Assembly: GCA_015232795.1 (NCBI GenBank)
Contig: JADFYX010000140.1
Coordinates: forward strand, 1-6,581
From: Magnetococcales bacterium
GTDB taxonomy: Bacteria > Pseudomonadota > Magnetococcia > Magnetococcales > JADFYX01
Length of the DNA stretch: 6,581 nt
Direction of reading: 5' to 3'
The notes under the pieces were generated by a model, which was not told the origin of the DNA, did not search any database, and worked only from the letters and a program-made list of their open reading frames with translations. The translations under genes and the position numbers were made by a program. The stretch's first letter is position 1, and each line of letters starts with the position of its first letter. Shown here one piece after another: positions 5,447 to 6,581 of this stretch.

Positions 5447-6403
5447 ATGGGCCTTTTAGCAAATATTTTTTCTCCTATTACCAATAGGAGAGGTAGTGAC
5501 CGGGCTTGCGTGCAATTTTCACCAAAGAGAGCGCACATTGTCACTATCCGCCAAAATAGTGAGGGCAGACCCCAGCTTACCCTCTGCATCTGCCTGCAAA
5601 ACGTAACCTCGAGCAGTGCGACAATTGCAGATGTTGTTAATAAATATAAGCTGCGCAACACCCCTACATCCATGGTATTAAACCAACAAGATTACCAGCT
5701 TTTTCCTTTAGATGTCCCTGATACCCCCAAAGAGGAGTGGCAAGCTGCTATGCAGTGGCAAATCCAAGAGCACATAGTAGAGCCAGCCTCGGAGATGGTA
5801 GTTGAGCTATTTGACATACCAGCAAAACAGAAAGGGGCAGAGTCTGGGCGTATCTATGTTGCCGCAGCAAAAAACAGCACGATTAAAAAGTGGAGCCATT
5901 TGAGTGTCAACAGCGGCCTTAATCTAGACAATATTACCATTCCCGAACTATCCCTTATACCCTTGACTGCTCAACTGCCAGAACAGTCCAGCGGTTTGGG
6001 ACTGTTGCAGTTAGATAGAAAAGGCGGTCTGCTTCTGATCATCAAACAGCAGACCCTCTACATTGCCAGAACAATTATAAATTCCATATCGCTTATTGAA
6101 GAGCAGAACAGCTTTTGCTCTGCCTCCCAAGATGAGGTGGCCTTGGAGGTAAGGCGTACCATGGATTTTTTTGTGGGATCCTTCGAGCAACCCCCAATTA
6201 CTGCGCTCTACCTACTGCCCAGTACACAACCACTGCCAGGATTACAAACTGCTCTGTCTACACGTTTAGACCTTGTGGTAAAAGAGTTTGATATAAAACA
6301 GTTTATAGATATTCCACGGGATTTAGCGAAAAAAGATTTAATAGAGGCACTGCCAGCAATAGGTGCAGCATTGCTAAACCGCCAAGCAAGTGTAGGTGGA
6401 TGA
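5447..6403 (+). CDS. mshI: MSHA-type pilus biogenesis protein MshI (PilM-like)
   Basis: The 318-residue protein belongs to the MshI/PilM group, actin-like cytoplasmic proteins that join the inner-membrane assembly platform of type IV pili of the MSHA class. Visible family features are the N-terminal MGLLANIF, a first strand RACVQFSPKRAHIVTI (about 19-34) and VLNQQDYQLFPLDVP (77-91). A helix EEWQAAMQWQIQEHI (96-110), the YVAAAKNSTIKKW strand-helix and IPELSLIPL follow. Then come GLLLIIKQQTLYIARTI, EVALEVRRTMDFFVGSFEQPP, the strand ITALYLLPS with LPGLQ, and the closing LPAIGAALLNR. The glycine-rich nucleotide loop of canonical PilM is degenerate, as is usual for MshI. There is no transmembrane segment. 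A stop codon lies two codons upstream of the ATG, so the start cannot be extended. No clear ribosome binding site precedes it, and an out-of-frame ATG at 5440 sits better behind a GGA. It overlaps the next gene and starts a rightward pilus operon; no other msh gene lies upstream. Confidence 0.82.
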   Translation: MGLLANIFSPITNRRGSDRACVQFSPKRAHIVTIRQNSEGRPQLTLCICLQNVTSSSATIADVVNKYKLRNTPTSMVLNQQDYQLFPLDVPDTPKEEWQAAMQWQIQEHIVEPASEMVVELFDIPAKQKGAESGRIYVAAAKNSTIKKWSHLSVNSGLNLDNITIPELSLIPLTAQLPEQSSGLGLLQLDRKGGLLLIIKQQTLYIARTIINSISLIEEQNSFCSASQDEVALEVRRTMDFFVGSFEQPPITALYLLPSTQPLPGLQTALSTRLDLVVKEFDIKQFIDIPRDLAKKDLIEALPAIGAALLNRQASVGG

Positions 6404-6581
6404 TGCAACAAGAGATAAATTTCCTCCGCCCCCATTTCCTCCCAAAAAAAAATATCCTGTCTGCTGCAACAATTCTTGTCAGCTTGGCAATTCTGCTGAC
6501 AGTTCTTAATATTTTATCTTATAAAACAGAGGTAAAAGTTCAACAACACGCCCAAAAACTGCTTAACCTGCAAAGCCAACA
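6403..6581 (+). CDS. PilN/MshI2-like pilus assembly protein, 3' partial
   Basis: The frame runs to the window edge without a stop, giving 59 residues from ATG 6403. It overlaps the mshI stop by one base (TGATG), which suggests translational coupling. An ATG at 6400 in the same frame is also possible, but AGGTGG at 6394-6399 would touch it, so 6403 is preferred. The start MQQEINFLRPHFLPKK is a short cytoplasmic tail, followed by one hydrophobic segment (about 18-39, ILSAATILVSLAILLTVLNIL), then a charged, Gln-rich helix. That is the topology of PilN and of the MshI2 protein next to MshI: a bitopic inner-membrane protein with a periplasmic coiled coil and domain that links the cytoplasmic actin-like protein to the secretin. 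The opening INF.rP is typical of MshI2-like members. The rest of the protein is outside the window, so the assignment rests on the N-terminus and context. Confidence 0.7.
   Translation, partial: MQQEINFLRPHFLPKKNILSAATILVSLAILLTVLNILSYKTEVKVQQHAQKLLNLQSQ

Noticed and set aside
5410..5673. Leftward open frame overlapping the start of mshI
   Set aside because: It lies antisense to a well-supported gene, shows no known motif, and crosses the intergenic boundary without a plausible ribosome binding site.
1..6581. CRISPR arrays, tRNA/rRNA genes, insertion sequences, attachment sites, defence or biosynthetic systems
   Set aside because: I looked for spaced direct repeats, tRNA-like arms, transposase motifs and terminal repeats and saw none beyond the short repeats listed.

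Overview
The window looks like bacterial chromosome from the Pseudomonadota. The short RNase D-type exonuclease, and an SDR gene placed directly before folB and folK, resemble arrangements I associate with Alphaproteobacteria and magnetotactic cocci. The MshI-type pilus gene is more often seen in Gamma- and Betaproteobacteria. I therefore do not assign a genus; a deep-branching alpha-like lineage is my best inference. Base composition is moderate in genes and clearly AT-rich between them.

Layout. Positions 1-420 hold two broken genes facing each other. One is a cytochrome c on the + strand that loses its C-terminal third near 296. The other is folK on the - strand that stops matching its family near 292. 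Positions 426-2260 form a leftward transcription unit: short RNase D, then a FolM/PTR1-like pteridine reductase, then folB, then the folK fragment. An AT-rich divergent spacer (2261-2549) leads to a rightward gene for an unrecognised helical-repeat protein (2550-3770). A perfect 48-bp palindrome (3798-3845) sits in the middle of the convergent gap to purA (leftward, 3872-5167) and probably terminates both. A second divergent AT-rich spacer (5168-5446) separates purA from mshI (5447-6403). mshI is overlapped by the start of a PilN/MshI2-like inner-membrane protein that runs off the window.

How the genes fit together. FolB and FolK catalyse successive steps of folate (tetrahydropterin) synthesis, and the SDR carries the active-site pattern of pteridine/dihydrofolate reductases. 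That cluster is thus a folate module headed by an RNase. MshI and the protein after it would form part of the inner-membrane assembly platform of an MSHA-like type IV pilus. purA is housekeeping AMP synthesis.

The items most worth a second look are the cytochrome c/folK junction, the uncharacterised 406-residue alpha-solenoid protein, and the palindrome, whose core resembles REP elements. I see no CRISPR array, tRNA, rRNA, transposase or obvious defence system.
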